Positions 1-8,102 of a DNA stretch of 64,000 bases are shown here, piece after piece. The position numbers and the translations under genes are program-made. Positions within the stretch are counted from its first letter, which is position 1; every line of letters begins with the position of its first letter. Location of the stretch: the NCBI GenBank assembly GCA_004193285.1, contig SECP01000006.1, positions 1 through 64,000 of the forward strand, in the 5' to 3' direction. The notes under the pieces are model-generated. The model searched no databases and was not told where the DNA came from. It worked only from the letters and a program-made list of their open reading frames with translations. Source of the stretch: Myxococcales bacterium (GTDB lineage: Bacteria > Myxococcota_A > Polyangia > Polyangiales > Polyangiaceae).

Positions 1-84
1 AGCCGGACCCGTTCGTCGGCATACCTCTCCCCGCGCCGCCCTCCCCCACCGCGGGGAGAGGTATGCCGACGAACGGGTCCGGCT
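1..84. repeat. Perfect 34-bp inverted repeat at the window edge
   Basis: Bases 1-34 are the exact reverse complement of bases 51-84, with a 16-nt loop between them. The right arm lies inside the 3' part of the lipoprotein gene that reads leftward, so past base 51 the reading frame simply re-enters the antisense of its own last codons. An exact foldback ending at coordinate 1 is typical of a contig-end assembly artefact. A real long hairpin cannot be excluded from this window. Confidence 0.95.
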
Positions 85-1144
85 CGAAGCGATCGTCCTT
101 CAGAGCTTGGATGAGGGTGGCGAGGTTCTGCGACGTTGGCTTGTACGACTCGACGGGGTTGGCCAGCGCCCACTGGTAGGCGAGAAATTCAGTGGAGGCA
201 TCGAAGAAACGCCACGACTGACAGACCGTGAAGGCGTGAAAGGTCATGCCGTTCCGATCCACGCTCGAGCAGGGGCGTGAGACGTTGAAGAGGGCTTCCA
301 GCGACGCGATGTCGGCGTCCAACTGCTCGAGGATTTCTGGAGTGCCGATCGCGAACTCCTCCACCATGTCCGGGTTGCCGAGAGCAAGCTCGCGCTTGCC
401 CGTCTCACAGGTGGCCACCGCGCCGGCGGAACGGTCATCTGCCACGTAATAGATGGCGGCGATGCGCTCCGGCTCGGCCATGGCGGCGGTGATGGTAACG
501 ATTTGGTTGCTCAGGTTCACGATGGAGGGTGAGCCGTCGAACAGGCGCACCACCCAGGCGTCCTCTTTGAACGTGATGCGCACCGGGTTCATGTGCTGCG
601 ACGAGGGATGCTCGACGAGCCGCAGTGCCCACGGGTTGGGCCAAGTGGTGCGGGTGACACGAAAGCGCTTCACGAGCTCTTGCAAGAGGGGCTTGCGGAG
701 CTCACTCGCGGTGTTCTGCAGCTGCAACAGAAGGCTGCTCAGCGCGGACGATGGGGCGGCCACGGCGGGCTTCGGCAGAAGCGCCCGCGTCGCTTTCAGC
801 TCCTCGACCTCGTCATCCGTCATGAGCGCGTAGACGACTTGGCGAGCCGGGAGCTGATTGCTGATCGCTTGCTTCGAGAACGCTGGTGACGTGACGGGAC
901 GGTCCAGGAGACAGGCGCCGGCGCCTCCGGGCGCGCTGCCCGCCGCGCCGGTACTGAGCGCGCCGCCGGTACCGACGGTGCCCGCACCTCCGAAGTTGCC
1001 GAACGCGCCCGTACCCCCGTCGAGCGGTCGGTCCGGATCGTAGGTGTACTCGGGCCGCTCGCACGCCAGCGCCAAAACGGCGGCGCCGAAGAGCCACGAG
1101 CACCTCCGAAACGCGGATCGCCGGCCAGCCCTTTGGCGCATCAT
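1..1144 (-). CDS. Hypothetical lipoprotein, 3' end cut by window edge
   Basis: An open frame runs from ATG-ATG at 1144/1141 to the window edge without a stop. The N-terminus has basic residues, a hydrophobic stretch and a lipobox (VLALAC, Cys about residue 28), so an exported lipid-anchored protein is expected. A Gly/Thr/Ala-rich linker (about residues 42-66) follows, like those of many other lipoproteins in this window. The remainder is globular, with no family I recognise. A GGGAGG lies immediately before the first ATG. Sequence left of base 85 belongs to the foldback, so the true C-terminus is unknown. Function unknown. Confidence 0.75.
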   Translation of the reverse strand, partial: MMRQRAGRRSAFRRCSWLFGAAVLALACERPEYTYDPDRPLDGGTGAFGNFGGAGTVGTGGALSTGAAGSAPGGAGACLLDRPVTSPAFSKQAISNQLPARQVVYALMTDDEVEELKATRALLPKPAVAAPSSALSSLLLQLQNTASELRKPLLQELVKRFRVTRTTWPNPWALRLVEHPSSQHMNPVRITFKEDAWVVRLFDGSPSIVNLSNQIVTITAAMAEPERIAAIYYVADDRSAGAVATCETGKRELALGNPDMVEEFAIGTPEILEQLDADIASLEALFNVSRPCSSVDRNGMTFHAFTVCQSWRFFDASTEFLAYQWALANPVESYKPTSQNLATLIQALKDDRFEPDPFVGIPLPAVGEGGAGRGMPTNGSG

Positions 1145-1224
1145 CCTCCCGCCCTGCGACGCGTTCTCCATGCTCCCTCGAGCAACTTAGCAGACCTCAC
1201 CCCCCGCCGCACCGGCCTGGCACT

Positions 1225-1920
1225 TCAGTCGAGGCGGCGAGCGACCTCGGCCGCGAGGGCGGCCAGGTCGTCCGCGTCGTCCACTCGGAAGACATGGCCG
1301 GTGCGCCCCAGCTCGAGGATGGCGAGCAGGCGCCCCTGGGTCATGACCGGGACCATGAGCACGCTCGCGAGGGGCGCGTCGTGCTGGAGCCGCTCGGCGA
1401 CCAGGCGCTCTCCCAAACCATGGCGCGGGTTGCCGCAGAAGCCCTTTCCGCGCTTCGCGAGCACGTAGCTAGGGTCGGACTCGGGGAGTACGTCTCCCAA
1501 GAGCTCGGCCGGAACCCCGAAGACGGCCGAAGTCACGAGCAAACTCAGCGGCGCGCGGTAGCGATGGAGCAAACCCGCGTTCGCGTCCAGAGTCAGGGCG
1601 GCGAGCTGGAGCGCCGAGGACAGCAGCTCGCCCGGGTCCGAGGTGCGCGGTAGATGATGAGCCGCTTCTCGCAAACCGAGGGGCGCGCCGTCACGCGCGA
1701 GGCGCCTCTTGAGGCTGCCAATCTCCCGGATGCGCTCCAGCGGACGCCAGGCGCCCCAGCGCACCTCGCGAACGTGGCAGTGCTCCGGGATTCGCCCGCC
1801 GAGGTAGCCGCGCAAGAGCAGCTCCGTGTGTACGGGCCCAACGGTGGTGGTGCCGTTGGTCACGAGCCAGCGCGGCGAGGAATCCGAATTGAAGCCGGAG
1901 GCGAGTGACGGAGCGTGCAT
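1225..1920 (-). CDS. GYF_2 (DUF4339)-like plus GAF-like domain protein
   Basis: This is a 231-aa protein from the ATG at 1920; an in-frame TTG at 1941 is less likely. Residues about 15-60 (WLVTNGTTTVGPVHTELLLR, then a WGAW core) resemble the GYF_2/DUF4339 domain, a short protein-interaction module. The C-terminal half, including APLASVLMVPVMTQGRLLAI and LELGR, has the pattern of a GAF sensor domain. There is no signal peptide or membrane helix, so it is probably cytoplasmic. No output domain is attached; it could sense a ligand for a partner protein. The GYF_2 call is fairly good; the GAF call is weaker. Confidence 0.65.
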   Translation of the reverse strand: MHAPSLASGFNSDSSPRWLVTNGTTTVGPVHTELLLRGYLGGRIPEHCHVREVRWGAWRPLERIREIGSLKRRLARDGAPLGLREAAHHLPRTSDPGELLSSALQLAALTLDANAGLLHRYRAPLSLLVTSAVFGVPAELLGDVLPESDPSYVLAKRGKGFCGNPRHGLGERLVAERLQHDAPLASVLMVPVMTQGRLLAILELGRTGHVFRVDDADDLAALAAEVARRLD

Positions 1921-2016
1921 GAACGAGGTCCTTACCAGCAAGCACTGCGCGATGAGCGTCAGGTTCGCGAATTTTTGCGGGCCCGGCGGCAGCGGGCCAA
2001 GCTTTCGGCGGATCCG

Positions 2017-3282
2017 TCAGCCGGCCTCGAGCCACACCAGCGTTTCGAAGTGGTGCGTCCGAGGAAACATATCGAAGCCCTGCACGCTGGAGATGCGCAT
2101 TCCCGCTGCCAACAGCGGTTTCAGGTCTCGTGACAGTGTCACCGGATCGCACCCGACGTACGCCACTGCGCGCGGGGTGAGACCGGCAAGCCCAGCCACG
2201 ACCTCGGGTGCTCCTTCGCGGGGTGGATCCAGCACCACGAGCTCGTAGCGCTTACCTTCCCGGATCAGATCCGTGAGAGCGCGCGCGGCGTCCGCGGTGC
2301 GTGTCTTGAGCTGCGTGATGCCTTGAGCGGCCGCGACGCGCTGGGCGGCGGCCACTGCGCTCGGCGTACGCTCGACCATCATTCCGCTCAGGCCCGCGTG
2401 CGCCAGGGGCAGCGCAAAGTTGCCAACGCCCGCGAACAGATCGCAAAAGGTGGTGAGCCCGCGCGACGTCGCCCCGGATACGATGGCCGCCACGAGCTCG
2501 CGATTGACGGCCACGTTGATCTGCGAGAACGCATCCGCCGGGATCTCGATGAAGGTGCCGGCCGTCACGCTTCGGCGCTCGTGGAGCTGCTCGGCCTCAC
2601 GCGCGGTTGCCACGACCTGCATGTCTTTGCCGAGCGCTCGCAGGAGCGGCTCCGCGGCGATGGGCTTGATCCCGTCGCGCGGCACGAAGCGGGCGATGAC
2701 GCCCTCCTCCGTGGCGCGGAGCTCCACGTCCGTGAAGCCGCCCAGCGCCTCGGGATAGCGGCGCGCCAAACGACGGATGGCGCTGAGCGCGCGATTGATG
2801 CGTTCGTCCGCGACCAGGCAGCGAGGTACCTCCACCAGCTGGTGGCTGCCGCGCGCGAAGAACCCCAGCTTGCCGCCCTTGCCGACGTGAAAGCGAACCC
2901 TCGAGCGGTAACCTGCGCTCTCGCCGGCGGTGGTGAGCGCACTCGGAGGGGTGGACACCCCGCCGATTCGCTCGAGGGCCTCGCGGAGCATCCGCTCCTT
3001 TTGCCCGAGCTCGCCCGCGCGCGAGATTTGCATCATGTCGCAGCCGCCGCAGACCGCGGCCACCGGGCACTCCGGAGCCACGCGCTCGGGGCTCGGCGCG
3101 ACGAGGTCGAAGTCGACCACGACCCACGCCCCTCGCTGCTTCTCGAGCCGCCGGACGCGCAGCTTGTCGCCGGGCGCCGCGCCGCGCACGAACGCAGCGC
3201 GGCCGTCCGGCAAGTGCAAGAAGCCGTCGCCCCCCGGGACTAGCTTCTCCACGCTGACTTCGATTCCTTCAGGCTCGGTCAT
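2017..3282 (-). CDS. Class I RNA m5U methyltransferase, RlmD/TrmA family
   Basis: The 421-aa protein carries all hallmarks of the RlmD/RumA-TrmA family, which methylates C5 of uridine in rRNA or tRNA using S-adenosylmethionine. An N-terminal TRAM-like domain (about 5-60) is followed by four cysteines at 72, 78, 81 and 155 in the C-X5-C-X2-C...C pattern that binds a 4Fe-4S cluster. The FSQIN motif (252-256), SAM-binding DLFAGVGNFA (281-290), LDPPREG (351-357), the catalytic Cys in GCDP (378) and HHFETLVWL (410-418) all follow in the expected order. Its ATG overlaps the stop of the upstream glyoxalase-fold gene (ATGA), indicating translational coupling. Whether the target is 23S rRNA or tRNA cannot be decided here. 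Confidence 0.92.
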   Translation of the reverse strand: MTEPEGIEVSVEKLVPGGDGFLHLPDGRAAFVRGAAPGDKLRVRRLEKQRGAWVVVDFDLVAPSPERVAPECPVAAVCGGCDMMQISRAGELGQKERMLREALERIGGVSTPPSALTTAGESAGYRSRVRFHVGKGGKLGFFARGSHQLVEVPRCLVADERINRALSAIRRLARRYPEALGGFTDVELRATEEGVIARFVPRDGIKPIAAEPLLRALGKDMQVVATAREAEQLHERRSVTAGTFIEIPADAFSQINVAVNRELVAAIVSGATSRGLTTFCDLFAGVGNFALPLAHAGLSGMMVERTPSAVAAAQRVAAAQGITQLKTRTADAARALTDLIREGKRYELVVLDPPREGAPEVVAGLAGLTPRAVAYVGCDPVTLSRDLKPLLAAGMRISSVQGFDMFPRTHHFETLVWLEAG

Positions 3283-3662
3283 AGGCTCGACTCGTACTCA
3301 CTGACTGCGATGCGATTGCCGTCCGGGTCGCGCAGGTAGGAGGTGAAAGAGGAGCGGTGCTCCACCTCCGCTCCCAACCGCGCCGCGCGCTCTTCGAAGG
3401 CCTGGCGCTCTTTGCCGCTCGCGCGGAAAGCGAGCAAGAACGCGCCGAGCCCCACTCCCTCCACCCGCGAGCGCTCCGCGCCTCGGGGCGCGAGCTCGAT
3501 CATCAGCAGCACGCCCGAGAGGTCCAGCCAGATCGAGCGCAGCCCTCCTGCTTCGTCGAGGTGACGCTGACGCTCCGAGGTCTGGAGCAGCGTGCAATAG
3601 AAGCTGGCGAGCGCCTCCACGTCGCGCGAGCCCAGCGCGACGTGGTGCAGGCTCGGCGTCAC
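3279..3662 (-). CDS. Glyoxalase/VOC-fold protein
   Basis: This is a 127-aa protein started by GTG at 3662. It has the VOC (glyoxalase/bleomycin resistance) pattern: SLHHVALGSRDVEALASFYC at the start, IWLDLSGVLLMIELA in the middle, and the closing SYLRDPDGNRIAVSEYE typical of the second metal-site strand. The VOC superfamily includes glyoxalases, extradiol dioxygenases and antibiotic-binding proteins, and the substrate cannot be inferred. The GTG overlaps the stop of the upstream hydroxylase (GTGA) and its own stop overlaps the methyltransferase start (ATGA), so the three genes form one operon. A longer in-frame extension upstream is only a shadow of the hydroxylase. Confidence 0.85.
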   Translation of the reverse strand: MTPSLHHVALGSRDVEALASFYCTLLQTSERQRHLDEAGGLRSIWLDLSGVLLMIELAPRGAERSRVEGVGLGAFLLAFRASGKERQAFEERAARLGAEVEHRSSFTSYLRDPDGNRIAVSEYESSL

Positions 3663-4279
3663 TTTTCCGAACGGCGCGAGCCAGCCGTACCGAACACCTT
3701 GTCCCAGACGAGGTTCGAGACTCCGAAGCGGTCGTCGTGGTCCCGAAAGTGGTGCAGCATGTGGTTCTTCTTGAGCCGCAAGCCGTAGGCGGACTTCGGG
3801 TTGTAGTGGTGGATGTAATAGTGGGTAACGTCGTAAAACATGTACCCAATCACGTACCCACAGTGCACGCCCCAGAAGAGGCTGGGCCCGAGCGTGTAGT
3901 AAAAGAGCGCGCCGAAAATGAAGTAGAGCGCGATGCTCACCGCCGGCGGCATGACGAGGCGGTACTTGTCCTTCGGCCACTTGTGGTGGACGCCGTGCAC
4001 CAAGAAGTGCAGGCGCTGACCCCACTTGCCTGGCGGCTGCCAGTGGAAGAACGTCCGATGCAGCCAGTATTCGGAGAAGGTCCAGAACAAGAACCCGGCC
4101 GCGGTCAGCCCGAGCATGGCGAGCACGCCCATGTCCGCATAGTGCAGGCCACCCCAGAACAAGAACGCGGCGCCAGGCACATAAAGAATAGGAACGATGG
4201 TCCAGGGGGTGCGGGAGAAGAGATCGATGAAATCGCTCTCGAACATCCGCGGGGACTCGGGGGTGGCCCTCATCAACAT
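3659..4279 (-). CDS. Fatty acid hydroxylase / sterol desaturase superfamily membrane protein
   Basis: This integral membrane protein of about 206 residues has four hydrophobic segments and the conserved histidine clusters that bind a di-iron centre: HRTFFH, HFLVHGVHH, HYYIHH and HMLHH. This spacing matches fatty acid 2-hydroxylase (FA2H/Scs7-like) members of the superfamily, which hydroxylate acyl chains of sphingolipids or other lipids. Such lipids occur in some Myxococcota, so a role in membrane lipid hydroxylation is likely but inferred. Start codons at 4342, 4279, 4273 or 4246 are all possible; I chose the ATG at 4279, since the residues before it are basic and not conserved-looking. First gene of a three-gene overlapping operon. 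Confidence 0.88.
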   Translation of the reverse strand: MLMRATPESPRMFESDFIDLFSRTPWTIVPILYVPGAAFLFWGGLHYADMGVLAMLGLTAAGFLFWTFSEYWLHRTFFHWQPPGKWGQRLHFLVHGVHHKWPKDKYRLVMPPAVSIALYFIFGALFYYTLGPSLFWGVHCGYVIGYMFYDVTHYYIHHYNPKSAYGLRLKKNHMLHHFRDHDDRFGVSNLVWDKVFGTAGSRRSEK

Positions 4280-4673
4280 TTTGCGGGATCGGCTTTCCGG
4301 GTTGCGGGACCTGACCATAGAAACCGACCGGACCTTGCGCAAGGTTGGGTGCGATAATTGCCCCGATGTGCGGCGTGATTTCGGTTGCTACGACGATTTC
4401 AGCCGCAGCAGAATTCTGGGCGTTGAACTAAAATCCCTGCGATCTCGCTGTCATGGTTCCGGCTCGGTACCTGTGCGCGGGAGGACACACTGCCCGCGGC
4501 GCCCAGATGGGTGGCCGCGCCCAGGCAGCTGATTTGTCCAGCAGGAGCGCCGGTTTAGTCATTGACGCGGGTAGCCAACGTGTGCGGCCGGGAGCGGGTC
4601 TGATCGCGGAACAGAACCTGCATCGCAGGGGTTGGCACGGCTGACGTAGCCGTCAGAGTGGGAAAAAGAGTCG
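4280..4673. other. Intergenic region between divergent genes
   Basis: Nearly 400 bp separate the hydroxylase operon (leftward) from the next gene (rightward). Short open frames here lack a ribosome binding site or recognisable product. The region probably holds both promoters, for example the AT-richer stretches near 4330-4360 and 4420-4440, but no site is clear enough to call. Confidence 0.6.
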
Positions 4674-5027
4674 ATGTCTCACATGGCACGCAAGAATCCT
4701 CCTCACACCGACCAGGCCGCTACCGGCGACGAAGCGTCGAAGGTGCGCGAGCGCGATGGAGACTCGAGCGTACGCCCTCGCCAGGAGTCCTCCGCGGGGC
4801 TCAAGGCCAGCGTCACGACGCGCCGCCCGCATTCGAGCACACGCCCAGCCGTCGGCTCGCTCGACGACCGCCTGGCGAAGAAGATGGAAGTGGCGGGCGA
4901 GTTGATGAAGGGCCTACCGTCGACGGACGCGCGGGTGCGGCTCTTGTACGTGGCGATCATGAGGCGCGACGAAGCACTGCTGGACGGCCTGCTCGCAGAG
5001 CTGAACAAGGTGCCGCCCTCCCGCTGA
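4674..5027 (+). CDS. Small hypothetical protein
   Basis: This 117-aa protein is preceded by a purine-rich GGAAAAAGAG; ATG codons at 4674 and 4683 are both possible. The first 60 residues are polar, Arg/Ser-rich and probably disordered. The C-terminal 50 (LDDRLAKKMEVAGELMKG, then VRLLYVAIMRRDEALLDGLL) look like two amphipathic helices. There is no signal peptide or membrane segment. A longer overlapping frame covers the same bases and continues into the next gene, but its residues before 5165 look non-coding. Family not recognised. Confidence 0.6.
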   Translation: MSHMARKNPPHTDQAATGDEASKVRERDGDSSVRPRQESSAGLKASVTTRRPHSSTRPAVGSLDDRLAKKMEVAGELMKGLPSTDARVRLLYVAIMRRDEALLDGLLAELNKVPPSR

Positions 5028-5164
5028 ACGCCGGAGTACGTTCGGGTAACACCGCGGACACATCCCGCTGGAGTTTCGCAGGGGTTTTCCACAGCGCAGC
5101 TGTGGGCTGCTGTGGGGATCATGAAGCTCTAAAGCCACCTGAACTACGCGCCGTTCAGGCGAGC

Positions 5165-6475
5165 ATGTCAATCAGAGCCGTCGTACTCGCCCTCGCCTGC
5201 TGCGTCGTCAGTCCGTCCCCGGTGTGGGCGACCGAAGGCTCGAGCCCGAAGGCGTCGACGGGGGAGACGCGCACGCTGCCGGGCGGTGCCGTCCTCACGT
5301 TCTCCAAGGGCGCGAAGTACGAGCTCGGCAAGCCCATCAAGCTGCAGCTCTCCCCGACCGGCAGCGACAAGACACCGGTGCAGGTCATCAAGCTGAGCGC
5401 AGGTCGCGTCAGCATCGTAATTCCCGACAGCAAAAAGCCGAAGACAGCGGTGCTCGTCCAGGCGCCGCGTAAAGTGAGCGCGGTGGCCAAAGGTGGGCAA
5501 AGCATCGTCATCGCGGCTCCGGACCGGGTCACGGTTGCCGCGGTGAAGGGCGAGATGCTCGCCGCGCTCGGCAACGACTGGAAGACGCTACCGAGCGGGG
5601 TCGTGCGCTCGCACGGCGCCGGAGCGAGCACCGATCAAGCAGTGCCCGCGGCGCCCCAGCTCCGCCTCGACGAAAGGTTGCTGCTCGCGCTGACCGGCGA
5701 GACGAGCACGAAGCTGCACGCGCAGCCGCAGGAAGTAGCGTACCGCGAGCTGTCGCTGTATCGCGTGGAGGGCGGCAAGCGCGTTCCGTTGAGCAGCCAT
5801 CAGGAGTGGCGTGGCGATCTGCAGCAGCTGCCCCCGCTCGCCCCCGGCCGCTACGAGGTGCAGGCGCGCGCCGTGGACCGCTTCGGTGTGGAGAGCGTGA
5901 TGTCCGAGCCAGTCACGCTGCGAGTCATCGGGGCCGTGCTCCCCGAGGGCGCGCGACTCTCGGACGGCGCGATCCTGCTCGGCCGCGCCGGGCGCGTGAA
6001 GCTCATCGGAGCGGAAGGTCTGGAGGCCAGCTATGGCAAAGCTAGCTTGTTCATTCCAGTGCCGGCTGACGTCGGCCTCGCCCGCGGTGACAGCACGCTG
6101 CTCCGCCTGCGGGAGCCCGGCGCGAAGGCCGAGCTCCGCATCCCGATGGAGCCGCGCACGTTGAGGGCAGAGGTCGAAATCGGCCCGAAGAGCGCGCGCT
6201 GGCCAACGGATCCGCTGCAAGTGACGGTGAAGTTGTTCGATCACCGCGGCCGGCCCATCGTCGAGGCGCTCAAGACCAAGCCCCGGGTGTTCGTGAACGT
6301 CGGCCAGGTGGAGCCGAGCTGGACCCACTCGGGCAACACCTACACCGCCAAGGTCGCGCCCGCGGCCGGCACGGGTCCGTGGGTCGTTCGCGTGGAGGTT
6401 TCGGACGACTTCGGAGACTCCGCTGGTCGAGATTTCATCGAGCTCGGCTCGGCCAAGACCGCCTCCGTGCAGTGA
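5165..6475 (+). CDS. Exported FecR-domain-like protein
   Basis: This 436-aa protein has a clear signal peptide (AVVLALACCVVSPSPVWA) just after the ATG at 5165, which fixes the start although the frame stays open further upstream. Residues about 30-130 show the beta-rich FecR pattern (TLPGGAVLTFSKGAKYELG, AGRVSIVIPD, VTVAAVKGEMLAAL). A second part (about 165-260) resembles a fibronectin/Ig-like beta domain ending in VESVMSEPVTLRVIG. FecR domains occur in periplasmic anti-sigma proteins and in many myxobacterial envelope proteins. No cognate sigma factor or TonB receptor is nearby, so an anti-sigma role is unsupported. Confidence 0.72.
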   Translation: MSIRAVVLALACCVVSPSPVWATEGSSPKASTGETRTLPGGAVLTFSKGAKYELGKPIKLQLSPTGSDKTPVQVIKLSAGRVSIVIPDSKKPKTAVLVQAPRKVSAVAKGGQSIVIAAPDRVTVAAVKGEMLAALGNDWKTLPSGVVRSHGAGASTDQAVPAAPQLRLDERLLLALTGETSTKLHAQPQEVAYRELSLYRVEGGKRVPLSSHQEWRGDLQQLPPLAPGRYEVQARAVDRFGVESVMSEPVTLRVIGAVLPEGARLSDGAILLGRAGRVKLIGAEGLEASYGKASLFIPVPADVGLARGDSTLLRLREPGAKAELRIPMEPRTLRAEVEIGPKSARWPTDPLQVTVKLFDHRGRPIVEALKTKPRVFVNVGQVEPSWTHSGNTYTAKVAPAAGTGPWVVRVEVSDDFGDSAGRDFIELGSAKTASVQ

Positions 6476-6481
6476 CGGCGC

Positions 6482-8053
6482 TTAGCGCGCCTGGAGCCAG
6501 CCGAAGAACTCGGCCAAGCGAGCGCGCTGCTTCTCCGGCATGAACTCGAAGTTGCGCCCACGATCGATGATCTCCCAGAAGTCCTTGCTGGTCACCGCCT
6601 CGAGCGCGCGGCGGATGGATAGCAGTCGATCTGCTGGCTCGCTTTCCATGTCGCGCGCGATTATCCGGGCCTTTTCAGCCGCTCGCTGAGTGTCCTGCGA
6701 GAGGTAGTAGGCAGCCAGCTTGACTTGAGCCTTGCGTACCCCGAGCAGGGCCGTCTCCTGGCTGGAGACGCGAAGCGGGCGATCCAGCTCCAAGAACATC
6801 CGCAAGATGTCGTCCTCTTGAGGGATACCGAGCTCGCTCGCCACCTGGCACAGGGCGGAGACGTCGTAGGCTACGGTCTCGGTCACGAAAGTGAGCTTCA
6901 TGTCGAAGCTGACGTGCCCATAGTAGGACATGTGCCGCACGCCCTCCACCGCCGCGGGGGCGCTGCCCTGCCGTAGCATCGACTCCACCAGTAAGCGGTA
7001 CTGGTTGAGGATATTGTACGCGGTTCGCACGTCTCGGGCGTTCAGCGCCGCGCGCAAGTACGAGTTCATGAAGCGGTACACGAGCGCGATGAGCTCTTCG
7101 TCTTTGGCGGCGGCCGCGGCTTCGCCGATGTAGCGAGTATCGATGGCGACCAAGTAGTTGATGTCGCGCATCGTCACGAGCGCTTCATTGAAGATGCCGA
7201 GGTACTGGCGCATCACCTTCCACTCCACCCAGGTGCGCCTCTGCTCCAAGTCCTGGAGGGACTCCGGATCCATCGCCACGAAGTCGGGGTTTTCGCGGAT
7301 CTCCGCGCCGATATCGAACCAGGCCCCCGCGGCTCGGGGCTTGCTCTTGATGTACTCGAGCGCAAAGTCTTTGAGCGCGTCGACCGCGCCGCTGGCGATG
7401 ATCTTGTCCTTGCCGGAGATGGAATTGCTGGTGATGTCGGTGAGCTCTTCCATGGCTCCCAGCGTCACCGCTTGACCCCGCACGACCTTCTCCGGCTCGT
7501 CGGCGCTGCACGCAGCGAGCGTCGCCCGCAGCGCGTCGCGGCGAATCTTGCTGACGATGTTCATCGGCTCGACGAACCAGAACACGTAGCGAAAGTACGG
7601 GCCCATCAGCACCATACCCAGCGTGTTGGCGCCGATCATGCCGAGCAGCGCCGCGCGCGGCACGTAATCGTGCCGAATCGCGACGCTCAGCCAAACCCCG
7701 CACACGCAGGCAATGACGTAATAGCCCATCACGAACAGGTTCAGCCGGTCCGACAAGAACAAGCGAGCGACGCCGGTGTAGCGGTCCGCCGACAGCTGTA
7801 CGATGAGCGATACGACCGTGATCACGATACCGAAGACGGCGGCGATCATGCCCGCCATGGAGCTCACGGCGTCCGTGATGCTGCTCGGGTCGAAGTTGAA
7901 GTAGTCCCACATGGTGCCGCCCGACGGGCCGCCGCTGCCGTGGGTGAAGAAGTGGTCGACCGCGTAGAAGGCCCAAAAGATCGCCAGCGCCGCGCTAGTC
8001 AGGAAGACCATCGGCAGCAGCCACTGACGTCGAAAGCTCTGGCGCTCGGGCAT
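6482..8053 (-). CDS. DUF2254-family predicted membrane protein
   Basis: This 523-aa protein starts at the ATG at 8053. Its N-terminal third contains four hydrophobic helices: near residues 12-30, 65-88 (MAGMIAAVFGIVITVVSLIV), 107-128 and 133-152. A long soluble, helix-rich C-terminal part lacks known catalytic motifs. Layout and motifs (FGIVITVVSLIVQLSADRYT, then a membrane-proximal FVEPMNIVSK) match the uncharacterised DUF2254 membrane family. It runs convergently with the preceding gene, separated by only 6 bp. Function unknown; it is expected in the inner membrane. Confidence 0.75.
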   Translation of the reverse strand: MPERQSFRRQWLLPMVFLTSAALAIFWAFYAVDHFFTHGSGGPSGGTMWDYFNFDPSSITDAVSSMAGMIAAVFGIVITVVSLIVQLSADRYTGVARLFLSDRLNLFVMGYYVIACVCGVWLSVAIRHDYVPRAALLGMIGANTLGMVLMGPYFRYVFWFVEPMNIVSKIRRDALRATLAACSADEPEKVVRGQAVTLGAMEELTDITSNSISGKDKIIASGAVDALKDFALEYIKSKPRAAGAWFDIGAEIRENPDFVAMDPESLQDLEQRRTWVEWKVMRQYLGIFNEALVTMRDINYLVAIDTRYIGEAAAAAKDEELIALVYRFMNSYLRAALNARDVRTAYNILNQYRLLVESMLRQGSAPAAVEGVRHMSYYGHVSFDMKLTFVTETVAYDVSALCQVASELGIPQEDDILRMFLELDRPLRVSSQETALLGVRKAQVKLAAYYLSQDTQRAAEKARIIARDMESEPADRLLSIRRALEAVTSKDFWEIIDRGRNFEFMPEKQRARLAEFFGWLQAR

Positions 8054-8102
8054 CTGAACTCCCGAGATTGCAAGGCCGCCCGCTCGCTTTCAACCGCTAC
8101 GG

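Noticed and set aside
3663..4025. N-terminal extension of the glyoxalase-fold protein
   Set aside because: It is an out-of-frame shadow of the hydroxylase; the GTG at 3662 overlaps the upstream stop and begins the fold directly.
4658..5164. N-terminal extension joining the small protein region to the FecR-like protein
   Set aside because: The extension is an Arg-rich shadow of the gene at 4674-5027; the secreted protein's signal peptide begins at 5165.
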